NCBI RefSeq assembly: GCF_020906515.1
Contig: NC_085854.1
Span: 1,612,001 to 1,676,000 of the forward strand
Length of the DNA stretch: 64,000 nucleotides
From: Vanrija pseudolonga
Taxonomy: Eukaryota; Basidiomycota; Tremellomycetes; Trichosporonales; Trichosporonaceae
Reading direction: 5' to 3'
A model generated the notes under the pieces. It was given only the letters and a program-made list of their open reading frames with translations. It made no database searches and was not told the origin of the DNA. This document shows positions 1-9,805 of this stretch, piece after piece; the first letter of the stretch is position 1; each line of letters opens with the position of its first letter. A program made the position numbers and the translations under genes.

Positions 1-626
1 ACGACAGCACGCACGACACGACGAATCAGCGTCGCGCGCAGCGGCGCAACATGTAGAGGGGAGCACAGTTGCGCAGACGAGCGTGAATTAATATGAATTA
101 TAGCCGTAGCCAGCGTCGAGCAAGCACAGCCGAATCATTGTCAGTCACAGCACCGCCTTGGCTCGGCTCCGTAGCTGCCACCGTCATGACGTAGCAACGG
201 GACGTCCAGAGTGCTTTCTAAGGGTTCGTGCCGTGCTTCTCGCAACAACAACAAACGCGAGGAGCGTGTGGAGGCGAGATCTGGATCTTGGCTGGAGAGT
301 CTGTCTGGTACGAGCGATCGCGGGGCCAAGGGAAGGCAGGCAGTGGACGTGCTGCGCTGCGCAGCGCGCCCTCACGACGGTGCCACGGTGTGCATGCTAC
401 GGAAGACGGACGGGAGAACGGAGAACAGTACAACCTGATGATCTATTAGACTGGGTGCCACGAGGTGAAGGATAGTGGCACGCGTGGCACTGCGCGCGCA
501 AGGCGACAGTGCGGGCAGGGGGCTGGTCGCACAGCCGCAGCGGCAGACGCGTGGGAGACGGAGACGGAGACGGCCACTTCTGCGACGGGGGCGGGGCGGG
601 GCCGTCCGCTGTGCTGGATTGGCCAC
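1..626. other. left edge, no gene recognised
   Basis: Between the left edge and the stop of the CYSTM gene there are only short, overlapping open frames rich in Arg, Ser and Pro, with no family resemblance and no convincing splice structure. The last part is presumably the 3' untranslated region of the CYSTM gene on the minus strand. Confidence 0.5.
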
Positions 627-1208
627 TTAGAAGAGACACGCGCCGAGGTCGAAACAGAGCATGGCGGCACAGCATGCGGCTGTGGGCGTCAGCAAGCAGT
701 TTTTTTTTTTTTTTGCACGGAGGGCGTGGTCGAGGTCAAGGTCGAGGCCACTGCCCACGCCCCAACGGCCAGAACTCACCGAGACAGCCTGCGCCGGCTG
801 CGGCACCCGCTCCGCCGCCCGCGGGACGCTGCTGCTGGACGTAGATCTGCTGGGGCTGCTGCTGGCCGTACTGCATCTGCGGCTGGGCACTGGGCATGTC
901 AGCACAGTTACGCTGAGGCCGAAACCCGGGCGCACGGGCGAGCGGCATGGCGGCAGAACGCCGCTGCGCCGACGCCGACGCCGCCACTCGTCCGCCGTTG
1001 CAACAACTCACCCGTAACCGTACTGCGGCTGCTGCTGGTGCTGCTGGTAGCCCTGCGGCATCTGGGCCACTGGGTACCACTTGCCATCCGAGGCTTGGTA
1101 CATCTGCTGCTGCTGGGTCTGAGGGAAGGCGTCAGTTGGGGAGGGGGAAGGTCGGGCAAACCCGGGCCCGGGGCCGGGTAAGTTTAGCCTGTGTCCACTC
1201 ACGCTCAT
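627..1208 (-). CDS. CYSTM-type Cys-rich tail-anchored protein (91 aa, 4 exons)
   Basis: Small fungal protein of the cysteine-rich transmembrane module type. Proposed exons, read on the minus strand, are 1203-1208, 1012-1118, 780-889 and 627-679; they sum to 276 nt, 91 residues plus stop. Each intron starts GTGAGT and ends with CTGAC a few bases before the AG. The first two thirds is Gln/Tyr/Pro-rich with a QASDGKWYPV patch. The last 20 or so residues are Gly/Ala then Cys-rich and hydrophobic (AACCAAMLCFDLGACLF), the hallmark of CYSTM proteins, which are tail-anchored, often palmitoylated and linked to stress or plasma-membrane roles. That role is family knowledge; nothing here shows it directly. 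The first exon (only Met-Ser) is the least certain part, because the reading frame is open through intron 1. Confidence 0.7.
700..714. repeat. T15 homopolymer
   Basis: A run of 15 T on the plus strand (A on the coding strand) inside the last intron of the CYSTM gene. It may vary in length between strains and is prone to sequencing error, but lies outside the coding exons. Confidence 0.9.
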
Positions 1209-3732
1209 TGTTGTTGTGTCTTGTTGTTGTGTTGTGGATGTGTGTGCGATGTGGATGTAGAGTTTTGAGGTGTAGAGATGGCTGCGATGTGGGTTTACGT
1301 AGGTGTCTTGAGGCCTTGAGGGCGTGAAAGGTGGCAAGCAACGAGGTCAGGTGAGTGAGTCACATTGGCAGAGTGGGTCGACGACGACAACGAGGCAGTG
1401 CCGACCTTCCTTTGAAATTATTAGCAATTAATTCAAGATAGACTATTTAGGATCACTTTGGGCGATTACGCATCGGCAGAAAATGTATTAACATTTTTGC
1501 TTCCGCTAATCAGCTACCTTCCTTCCCCCACCCCGGCGACTGCTCCCCATTTCCAGCGCGTTCCAGGCGGTGCACTGACTGTGCGTCCACAGCGGCGGTG
1601 CGGGTGGTGACAGCAGCTTGACTGTGTAGTAACGAGCAGCTATGCAACGGCATCGATGATCACGAGGCGCAGTGGATAACAGCACGATGAGGAAGTGGGA
1701 AGGGGAGGGGAAGAGGGGCGGGTGGGGGGATGGGGGGGGGGGTCGGAGACGACACAACAACAACAACGCCAGCACCGGCGGCGGCAGGTAGAGACAAGCC
1801 GGCGGCTGCCGTTGCGGCAGTTGCGGACGCCCGTTTGGGTCGTATGCAAGCGCTCCTGCGCGGTGCGACGCGCTCGCCCGCGCGCTCGTCATCACACGAC
1901 AACACGAGGGCCGCGCTGCCGCACTCGCCGCGTTGTGCCGTCGGGCCAAAGCACGCTGCGTGCGACATGTGACAGGAGGAGTGAGCGTTGAGGCGACGTG
2001 TTCGCGACAAGTCCTATGCAGAGGGTAGGCGAGGACCGTGTCAGCGAGCGCGAGCGCACATGCACGCGGGTGTGCGCGCTCGCTAGCGAGCGATGGGCGG
2101 GCGTCATGGCAAGTGGGCACCTCGCACTTGATGGAGACGCCGATGCCGAAGAACCCCAGTAGTGCCACCTCGTCTCGTGACGTCGCGGACTCGCATCTTT
2201 CGCGCTTACTGCCTGCCTGTCGAGTGAGCGACGAGACGAGCAGCAGCATGCGCCCAGTGGAGCCATTGCCCGAGAGATCTGCGGCAGTGACTAACTTGTC
2301 GGCGCCCCGCGTCGAGGCGAGCCGCTCACCGCTGCTCCGTGGCCGTTTCCGCTCGCGACACGGTCCAGAAGGCCAGAAGCTGGACGGGTGGGATTCATGG
2401 GATTCAGGTGCAACATGGTGGTCTCGGAACGCTCCTGCACCAGCACCCACCGTGACGGTGAGGCCGCATCAGGCAGCAGCGCTAACCTGAGGCCAGGCAA
2501 GGAGGTCAGCGGCCAGCGAGCGCTCGCTCGCTCGCTGGTTCGCCTCGGCTCACCGTGCTTTCGGGCGGAGCTTTGCCCTGGCTCTGGCCCGTTCGTGTCG
2601 ACGCGCCCCCGGCATATCGCACAACCCTCCGGCCACTCCGCCCCTGTCTTCTGTCGCCGCGCCTAGCCCTGCCAAAATTCCAATCCCTTTACCGGCTCGG
2701 AAAGCAACATACCGAGTTTGCGCGCGTCCAAATCAACCCCACCGGTCAGCTCGATTCATTTCATTTCCATCATGTCCATCGCCTAGTTGGCAGTAGTCGC
2801 GCGTACTCGGGCAGCACGACTCGGGTATATTCGGAAGGGATTGGATAATGCCATCATGTCCGGGGGGCGCAGCATACCCATCTAACACTGCCGTGCGTGT
2901 ATGTATGGATGGATGGGTGTGTGTGTGTGTGTCGCGCTCCACTGTGGGCCGACGTTGTCGTTGGAGCGGGCCCTCCGCCGTTCCCTTCACGCCGTTGTAA
3001 TCAGCGAGCGAGGGATGGATGGTCATTGCACGGTTGCTGCGGCAGGAGCGTGGCCAAAGGCAGCAGGCAAGGCAGGCAGCAGGAGCCTCCAGGAGCGAGG
3101 CAGGCGGGGGCTCGAGGGGCCGGCGGCGTCACCGCTGCCCCGCTGCCGCCGCAGCCGTGTGATAATGATGCCGCCATATCTCGCCTCTTGCGCTTATTGG
3201 TTGGGGGTACTCGGGTGCCGAGGCCGGTAGAGATTCAGGACTTGACCCGGTATAGCGGCCCAACGAGAACCCGAGCTCGAGCGAGGAGCCAAGCCAGGCG
3301 CGCTGCTGGTGATGCCGCCTGCCTGCCTGCTGACGGACGGGCGGCAGGTGGCACGTCACATCCCAGCTCCCCCACTGTGCCGCTGCCGCCGCGATCACGC
3401 AGTGTGTGTGCCCAGCCAACAGCCACCACTCACCGACAACGCCGCCGAGTCGAGAGTTGCATCCTACCGCCCAATCCCCTGCCCCAAATCAATAACCCAG
3501 ACCTACTTTTGCTTCTTCTTCTTGACATCTGTTTACTTTTTGGTAGCCACCACGGGAACTCTCTCTCTCGCTCTCACGCTACCAAAAGGCAGTCGCTCAT
3601 CGTAGTCGTGCTCCCAGGCTAGGCGCCTTTGATTCCCATCCTCGGACGGCTTGACTCTTGCACCGAGTACACATTTGTAGCCTCCCCCCCGTCAACTCCC
3701 CGTTCAGCCCCAGCAACAAGAACAAGCTTACA
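1209..3732. other. 2.5 kb gene-free stretch upstream of pyruvate carboxylase
   Basis: Shared 5' region between the minus-strand CYSTM gene and plus-strand PYC. It holds a G-run (about 1732-1742), a (GT)8 repeat (2917-2932), CT-rich stretches close to the PYC start, and many short open frames of biased composition. The longest, about 945 nt on the minus strand at 1506-2450, has no recognisable domain and codes for an Arg/Pro/Ser-rich product, as expected for non-coding GC-rich DNA. It is long for this gene-dense window, so it may hold the PYC control region or an unrecognised non-coding transcript. Confidence 0.5.
2917..2932. repeat. (GT)8 microsatellite
   Basis: Simple GT dinucleotide repeat in the PYC upstream region. 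Confidence 0.9.
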
Positions 3733-6700
3733 ATGGCTGGCACCAACCCGGTGAGTATGTGTGTGGGTGTGTGAGGCTGGGTGGCAGCTGGCTCGACTGG
3801 GTTCCATTCCGTCGTGTCGGCGAGAGGCCGAGCGAGCTCTGGGGCGAACGCGCCGGCTGGGCTTCCCAGCTAAGCGGCGGCCCGTGGTGGTGACCCCCTT
3901 TCTCGATAGTTGCGTAGGAGGCGTATGCGGCCACTCCCCTGGGTGCTACCCCTTCGCATCACCTCTGCTCGGCCCCATGGTCCAGAAGCACAGCGCCGAT
4001 CCGTGACGCTTCTGGTTGTGACTGTCGAGCGGTCACCGTCTCCACCCCAGATATATAATTGTCTGCCGCCGAGCTGACGTCTTGCCTTTGCCTTGCCCCG
4101 CTACGCCCTCGTCATGACGCCCACTCGTCCCCGTGCTGCCTCTACCCACCAGCTCGACGCCTGGTCGCAGCACCTTGGCCTCGACCACTCGGAGCCCGGA
4201 ACTCCCGGCACTCCCCTCCAGACGTATGTGGCGTGCAGCTTGATAGATTTAGCCTCCCCTAACCCTCCTTCAGCGTGGACCGCCTCCGCAAGCAGCAGGC
4301 TGGCCACAATGGCCCTCTCAAGAAGGTCCTGGTCGCCAACCGTGGTGAGATCGCCATCCGTGTCTTCCGTACCGCCCACGAGCTCGCCATGTCCACTGTC
4401 GCCATCTACTCGCACGAGGACCGCGCCAACGCTCACCGTTACAAGTCGGACGAGTCGTACCTTGTTGGCGAGGGCCTCAGCCCCGTCGGCGCCTACCTCG
4501 CTCAGGACGACATTGTTCGCATCGCCCTTGAGCACGGTGTCGACATGATTCACCCTGGGTGAGTAGTGGCACACGTGTGTCGTGCGACTTGAGACTGATC
4601 CGTGCAGTTACGGTTTCCTGTCTGAGAACTCGGACTTTGCCCGCAAGGTCGAGGAGGCCGGTATCGCCTTCATTGGCCCCCGCCCCGAGACCATTGACGC
4701 TCTCGGTGACAAGACCAAGGCTCGTGACGTTGCCATCAAGGCTGGCGTCTCGGTCGTCCCTGGTACCCCCGGCCCCGTCGAGTCGTGGGAGCTTGCCAAG
4801 GACTTCATTGACAAGTACGGTTTCCCCGTCATCATCAAGGCCGCCATGGGCGGTGGTGGCCGTGGTATGCGTGTTGTCCGCGACAGGGAGAGCTTCAAAG
4901 AGAACTTTGAGCGTGCTGTTTCCGAGGCCAAGTCGGCCTTTGGTGACGGTACCGTCTTCATTGAGCGCTTCCTCGACAAGCCCCGCCACATTGAGGTTCA
5001 GCTCCTTGCCGACTCGCAGGGCAACTGTGTTCACCTCTTTGAGCGTGACTGCTCGGTCCAGCGTCGTCACCAGAAGGTTGTCGAGATTGCCCCTGCTCCT
5101 CACCTCCCCGAGGATGTTCGCCAGGCCATCCTCAACGATGCCCTCAAGCTCGCTCACGCCGTCAACTACCGCAACGCCGGTACCGCCGAGTTCCTGGTTG
5201 ACCAGCAGAACCGCCACTACTTTATTGAGATCAACCCCCGTATCCAGGTCGAGCACACGATCACCGAGGAGATCACGGGCATCGACATTGTCGCCGCGCA
5301 GATCCAGATTGCCGCCGGCGTCACCCTTGAGCAGCTTGGCCTTACCCAGGACCACATCCACCGCCGTGGTTTCGCTATCCAGGCCCGTATCACCACCGAG
5401 GACCCCGCCCAGGGCTTCCAGCCCGACACGGGTAAGATTGAGGTCTACCGTTCCGCTGGCGGTAACGGTGTCCGTCTCGACGCCGCTTCTGGCTATGCCG
5501 GTGCCCAGATCACTCCCCACTACGACTCCCTGTTGGTCAAGTGCTCCGTCTCGGGCGCCACCTACGAGGTCGCCCGCCGCAAGCTCCTCCGTGCCCTCAT
5601 CGAGTTCCGTATCCGTGGTGTCAAGACCAACATTCCCTTCCTCGTCAGGTTGTTGACCCACCCCGTCTTCGAAGCAGGCGGCTGCTGGACGACGTTCATC
5701 GACGATACTCCCGAGCTCTTCAAGCTCGTCAAGTCGCAGAACCGTGCGCAGAAGCTCCTTGCTTATCTCGGCGATGTCGCTGTCAACGGCTCGTCGATCC
5801 TCGGCCAGGCGGGTCCCCCCGGTCTCAAGACCGAGGCTATCATCCCCAAGATCACCGACAAGGACGGCAAGGTCGTCGACACCTCGGTTCCTCAGCTCAA
5901 GGGCTGGCGCAACATCATTGTCAACGAGGGCCCCGAGGCCTTTGCCAAGGCTATCCGCGCCTACCCCGGTACCCTCATCATGGACACCACCTGGCGTGAC
6001 GCTCACCAGTCGCTCCTCGCGACCCGTATGCGTACCGTCGACATGGCCAACATTGCCAAGGAGACGTCGCACGCCCTCGCCAACGCCTACTCGATCGAGT
6101 GCTGGGGTGGTGCTACTTTCGACGTGGCCATGCGCTTCCTCTACGAGGACCCTTGGGACCGTCTCCGCACCCTCCGCAAGCTCGTGCCCAACGTTCCCCT
6201 TCAGGCCCTCGTTCGTGGTGCCAACGCTGTTGGTTACACCTCGTACCCCGACAACGCCATCTACGAGTTCTCCAAGAAGGCCGTCGAGGCCGGTCTCGAC
6301 ATCTTCCGTGTCTTTGACTCGCTCAACTACTTTGAGAACCTCAAGCTCGGTATCGACGCCGCCAAGAAGGCCGGTGGTGTCGTCGAGGGCACCATCTGCT
6401 ACTCGGGTGACGTTGCCAACCCCAAGAAGACCAAGTACACCCTCCAGTACTACCTCGACCTCACCCAGCAGCTCGTTGGTGAGGGCATCCACGTCCTCGG
6501 TATCAAGGACATGGCTGGTCTGCTGAAGCCCGAGGCCGCTCGTCTTCTGATCGGCGCGATCCGCAAGGCCCACCCTGACCTCCCCATCCACGTCCACTCG
6601 CACGACACGGCCGGTATCGCCGTCTCGTCCATGCTGGCCGCTGCCCAGGCCGGTGCCGATGTCGTCGACGTTGCTATTGACGACCTTTCGGGCCTCACCT

Positions 6701-8398
6701 CCCAGCCCGCTATGGGCGCCGTCGTCGCTGCTCTTGAGCAGTCTGGCCTCGGCCCCGGAATCTCGCACGAGAACATTATGGCTCTCAACTTCTACTGGAG
6801 CCAGGTCCGCAAGCTCTACGCTCCCTTCGAGGCCAACGTCCGCGCCTCGGACTCTGGTGTCTTTGACCACGAGATGCCGGGTGGACAGTACACTGTGAGT
6901 TGCACCACTCGTACCCTGCTGACTCGTCACAGAACCTCCAGTTCCAGGCCTCGTCTCTTGGTCTTGGAACCCAGTGGCTCGACATTAAGAAGAAGTACAT
7001 TGAGGCCAACCAGCTCTGCGGTGACATTATCAAGGTTACCCCCTCCTCCAAGGTTGTCGGCGACTTTGCGCAGTTCATGGTCTCGAACAACCTCTCCAAG
7101 GAGGATGTTAACGAGAAGGCTGCCACCCTCGACTTCCCCTCGTCGGTCGTGGAGTTCTTCCAGGGCTACCTTGGCCAGCCCTACGGTGGCTTCCCCGAGC
7201 CCCTCCGCTCCAAGATCATTCGTGACAAGCCCCGCATCGACGCTCGTCCTGGTCTCAGCATGAAGCCCCTCGAGTTTAAGAAGATCAAAGCTGAGCTTCG
7301 TGAGAAGTATGGTGCCCACATCACCGACTTTGACGTCCAGTCGTACGCCATGTACCCCAAGGTGAGTGGGCCAGCTAGGCCAGCTAGGGCAGGAGTTTGA
7401 AGGGGAGGCCACGTGGGACACACGTGGCTTCCCGTGGCATGTTCACGTGGCGTGATTACGTATGACGCTGACGTCATAGGTTTTCGACGAGTTCCAGACG
7501 TTCCTTGACAAGTTTGGCGACCTGTCCGTCCTGCCGACGCGGTAAGTCCTCCTCAATCCTGCATTGGCTTGCTGACGGGCGTAGCTACTTCCTGGGCTCG
7601 CCAGAGATCGGCGAGGAGCTGCAGATCAGCATTGAAAAGGCGCGTAGAAAGAGCTCTTGTGGTGGTCACTTGAGCTCGCATCTCCTCCTCCTTTCGTCCT
7701 CATTTCGTCTAACAACCCACAGGGAAAGACCCTTAGCATCAAGCTGCTCGCGGTGGGCCCTCTGGACACGAACAAGGGCACGCGAGAGGTGTTCTTCGAG
7801 CTAAATGTCCGCTCTATTGGAAAGCTTGCTTGTGCTGACATTCGCAGGGTAAGATCCTCATCGAGGCCACTCTATTGGCCCTTCCATCGGTCCCTAGGCT
7901 TCCAAGGGGCCCAGAATACCTGGGAACTATCGTAAGGTGCATCAGCTGACGCCGTAACAGGTGAGACGCGCGCGATTGTGATTGAGGATCGCTCTGCCGC
8001 CATCGAGCACGTCACCCGTGAGCGCGCGACGAGCGAGCCTGGCAGTGTGGGTAGCCCCATGTCTGGCGTGGTTGTGGACGTACGCGTCGCCAAGGGATCT
8101 ATTGTGAAGGCTGGAGACCCCGTGAGTCATAAATTGTCGACTTAGGAACATTTCTGACATTTCTTAGCTCGCCGTCTTGAGCGCCATGAAGGCAAGTCAA
8201 GTACCAACGCCTGTTCTTGTGAAGCTAACGTCGACGAATAGATGGAGTCAGTTGTCTCAGCGCCCGTCAGTGGAACTGTGGCTCGCGTGCTCGTTTCGGG
8301 TGCGTCGCTCGTGAAGCCTGAGGAGCCGAAGCTAACCCCCTAACCCAGAAAACGACAGCATCAACTCCGGAGACCTCATCGTTGAGATCACGCACTGA
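3733..8398 (+). CDS. PYC1: pyruvate carboxylase (about 1,194 aa, 13 exons)
   Basis: Biotin enzyme that carboxylates pyruvate to oxaloacetate using ATP and bicarbonate (anaplerosis; cytosolic in yeasts). The biotin carboxylase domain starts at [14 protein letters not shown] (about residue 45) and carries the ATP-grasp loop [10 protein letters not shown]. The carboxyltransferase domain has [14 protein letters not shown] (about 585). The C-terminal biotin carrier has LSAMKM with Lys about 1159. Exons: 3733-3750, 4153-4223, 4274-4558, 4608-6894, 6933-7361, 7480-7541, 7585-7639, 7723-7806, 7848 (one base), 7961-8121, 8168-8191, 8242-8299 and 8349-8398. They total 3,585 nt, near the length of yeast Pyc. 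Two introns (after 7639 and 8191) begin GC. The start at 3733 has a good context and a perfect donor; an ATG at 4114 is an alternative. The one-base exon restores the conserved LNGETR. Confidence 0.96.
4051..4060 (+). promoter_or_regulatory. TATA-like element inside PYC intron 1
   Basis: The string ATATATAATT lies 55-60 bases before an in-frame ATG at 4114. That frame joins the PYC coding sequence without the 3733 exon. It could drive an internal promoter giving a slightly different N-terminus, or be chance. Only the string and the spacing are observed. Confidence 0.25.
7640..7722 (+). other. GC-AG intron in PYC
   Basis: The exon ends ATT GAA AAG and the intron begins GCGCGTAG; it ends CTAACAACCCACAG. 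Phase 0 is required by the downstream frame (GGA AAG ACC CTT, as in the conserved IE-x-GKTL), and no GT in that phase is available. The start deviates from the usual GC-donor consensus GCAAGT, so the site is weaker evidence than the one at 8192. Confidence 0.7.
7848..7848 (+). other. predicted one-nucleotide exon of PYC
   Basis: A single G is flanked by an acceptor (GCTGACATTCGCAG, with the branch motif used across this window) and a perfect donor (GTAAGATCC). Joining AAT (ending 7806), G (7848) and GTGAGACG (from 7961) gives Leu-Asn-Gly-Glu-Thr-Arg, the sequence expected at this point in fungal pyruvate carboxylases. Removing 7807-7960 as one intron leaves the frame shifted. The upstream intron would be 41 nt with a weak donor GTCCGC. 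Confidence 0.65.
8192..8241 (+). other. GC-AG intron splitting the biotin-site codons
   Basis: The intron begins GCAAGTCAAG, the classic GC-donor consensus, and ends ACGAATAG. It lies between the biotin-accepting lysine codon (AAG, ending 8191) and the following Met codon (ATG, 8242) of the AMKM motif, so correct splicing is needed to build the biotin site. Confidence 0.85.
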
Positions 8399-8847
8399 GC
8401 GGGCCCAGTACATGGGTTGTACCAAAAAGATACCAGATAGCCGTAGCAGGAGTGCCGTAAGTAGGTGTAGACATGCAGTGTCATCGAGTCATGAGGTGTG
8501 GTGTCCTGCGAGGAGACGTGCCACATTCGCCACAAGTGCCACATTCGTCACGTGCCTGGCGATTTGCTTCCGTCTAATTTACTTCCGTGTCATTATCCTG
8601 CCCATTTGCTTCCGTGTCTCAACCTCCACTTTGGAGGTCCACTTGGGTTGAGTGACTGTGAGGAACAACATGCACACGGCCAACGCCCATCAGTGATCTT
8701 CCTCGACCACAACTGCCCTCTCTCAACGTCACAGACGCACAAACACTGCATAAGAATCAACAGGCAACACTGCACGCAGGCGATAAGCGCCCCACTGCGC
8801 TCCTCCGCGCAGGCACGAGTCACTCACGTGTGTAGTAGTCATTCAAC
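8399..8847. other. intergenic stretch with short repeats
   Basis: PYC 3' flank and promoter of the next gene. CCACATTCG occurs at 8521 and 8539. ATTTGCTTCCGT occurs at 8562 and 8604, with a near copy ATTTACTTCCGT at 8577. No gene was seen. Confidence 0.6.
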
Positions 8848-9606
8848 ATGGCGCGACCCACGACCAAGAAGCGCGACCACAGCTCGACCAGTGGCAACAG
8901 TGACGACGACCGCAAGCCGCCCGTGAACCGCATCAAGTCCACGACCATTGACAAGAAGGGCAAGCGGGTGGAGAAGAAGGCCCCCTCCAACGCCAAGCGC
9001 GCCAAGATAGCCACCAAGCCTAAGCGCGCGCGGAGGAAGGAGTCATCCCTCTCGGGCTCGGAGGAAGGCGACCCAAGCGAGGACGAGGTGCGAGCTCGTA
9101 AGTCGTCCTCCTCTGCGACCATGATCGTTGGTGTCAAGGATGCCCCACAGGGGCTCTTGGACACGGTCAGGCTGTGGAGCAAGTGGGAGACGAAGGCCGC
9201 CGGTCGCGCCATCCGCACCTGGGTCAACCACAACAATGCGGAGCGGGCGAATGAGAAGTCCGCGATCAAGAGCAAGGGCGTCGAGGCCATCAAGCTGTGG
9301 TACCTCCGACTCGGTGAACGGCCTGTCATTGGTGCCTACCCCGAGCTCGCTGTGCCAGAAGCGGGACGCAGTGGCTGGTTCGTGCCAGGTAAGTCTGACC
9401 GTCAATACGCGAGTGCTCGCTCATTCGAAACAACAGGCAAATCACTCGAGCCAGGGTACACCGTCACAAACACCGCCGGGCCCATCATTTCGCAAGGTGG
9501 CCGTCAAGCCGTTGGAACCAGCGGCAACCAAGGTGAGTGACACTGCGGCTAGACACACTTCTGACAAATAGCGAGTGCGAAGAGTAGCAGCAGTCGCCGT
9601 ACGTGA
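8848..9606 (+). CDS. basic, probably nuclear protein of unknown function (about 223 aa)
   Basis: Not recognised. Exons 8848-9388, 9437-9532 and 9572-9606 sum to 672 nt. The first 85 residues are strongly basic, with Lys/Arg clusters (TKKRDH, KAPSNAKRAKIATKPKRARRK) that look like nuclear localisation signals, followed by an acidic Ser patch (SLSGSEEGDPSEDE). The middle contains WSKWETKAAGRAIRTWVNHNN and IKLWYLRLGERPVIGAYPEL, possibly a small helical DNA- or protein-binding module; this is inference. The first intron (48 nt) is a multiple of three and stop-free, so the frame stays open if it is retained. It is the first gene of a five-gene block of unfamiliar proteins ending near 15.8 kb. Confidence 0.6.
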
Positions 9607-9805
9607 GCAGTCGAGGCGATGCGCGGAGCGTGGGTCCCTGATTCCTCACCGGGACAGCTCCCGTGAAATCTCCCTACACTCAGTATCTGTCATGCCACTG
9701 CAACATGATGGCTATTCGCTGAAGTGACATTGGCGTCTTACATATGTAACACTGACCCACTCTACGGTATCTGACCATCTTTGGAACCCTGCAGCCGTCC
9801 ACCAC

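Noticed and set aside
700-714. T15 run as a Pol III terminator
   Set aside because: No tRNA, 5S or other Pol III gene precedes it; it lies in a predicted intron.
1506-2450. 314-codon open frame on the minus strand upstream of PYC
   Set aside because: Composition (Arg, Ser, Pro, Ala) is that of random GC-rich DNA; no domain, signal or splice pattern supports it.
4477-6930. 817-codon frame antisense to pyruvate carboxylase
   Set aside because: A shadow frame. Strong codon bias on the coding strand avoids the reverse complements of stop codons, so antisense frames stay open. The product is a Val/Gly/Asp/Leu-rich repeat-like sequence with no domain.
7895-7960. 25- or 34-nt cassette exon in PYC ending at 7931 instead of the one-base exon
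   Set aside because: It keeps the frame but requires a 29-nt intron, shorter than any other in the window, and replaces the conserved Asn-Gly-Glu with an insertion. Left as a possible minor isoform.
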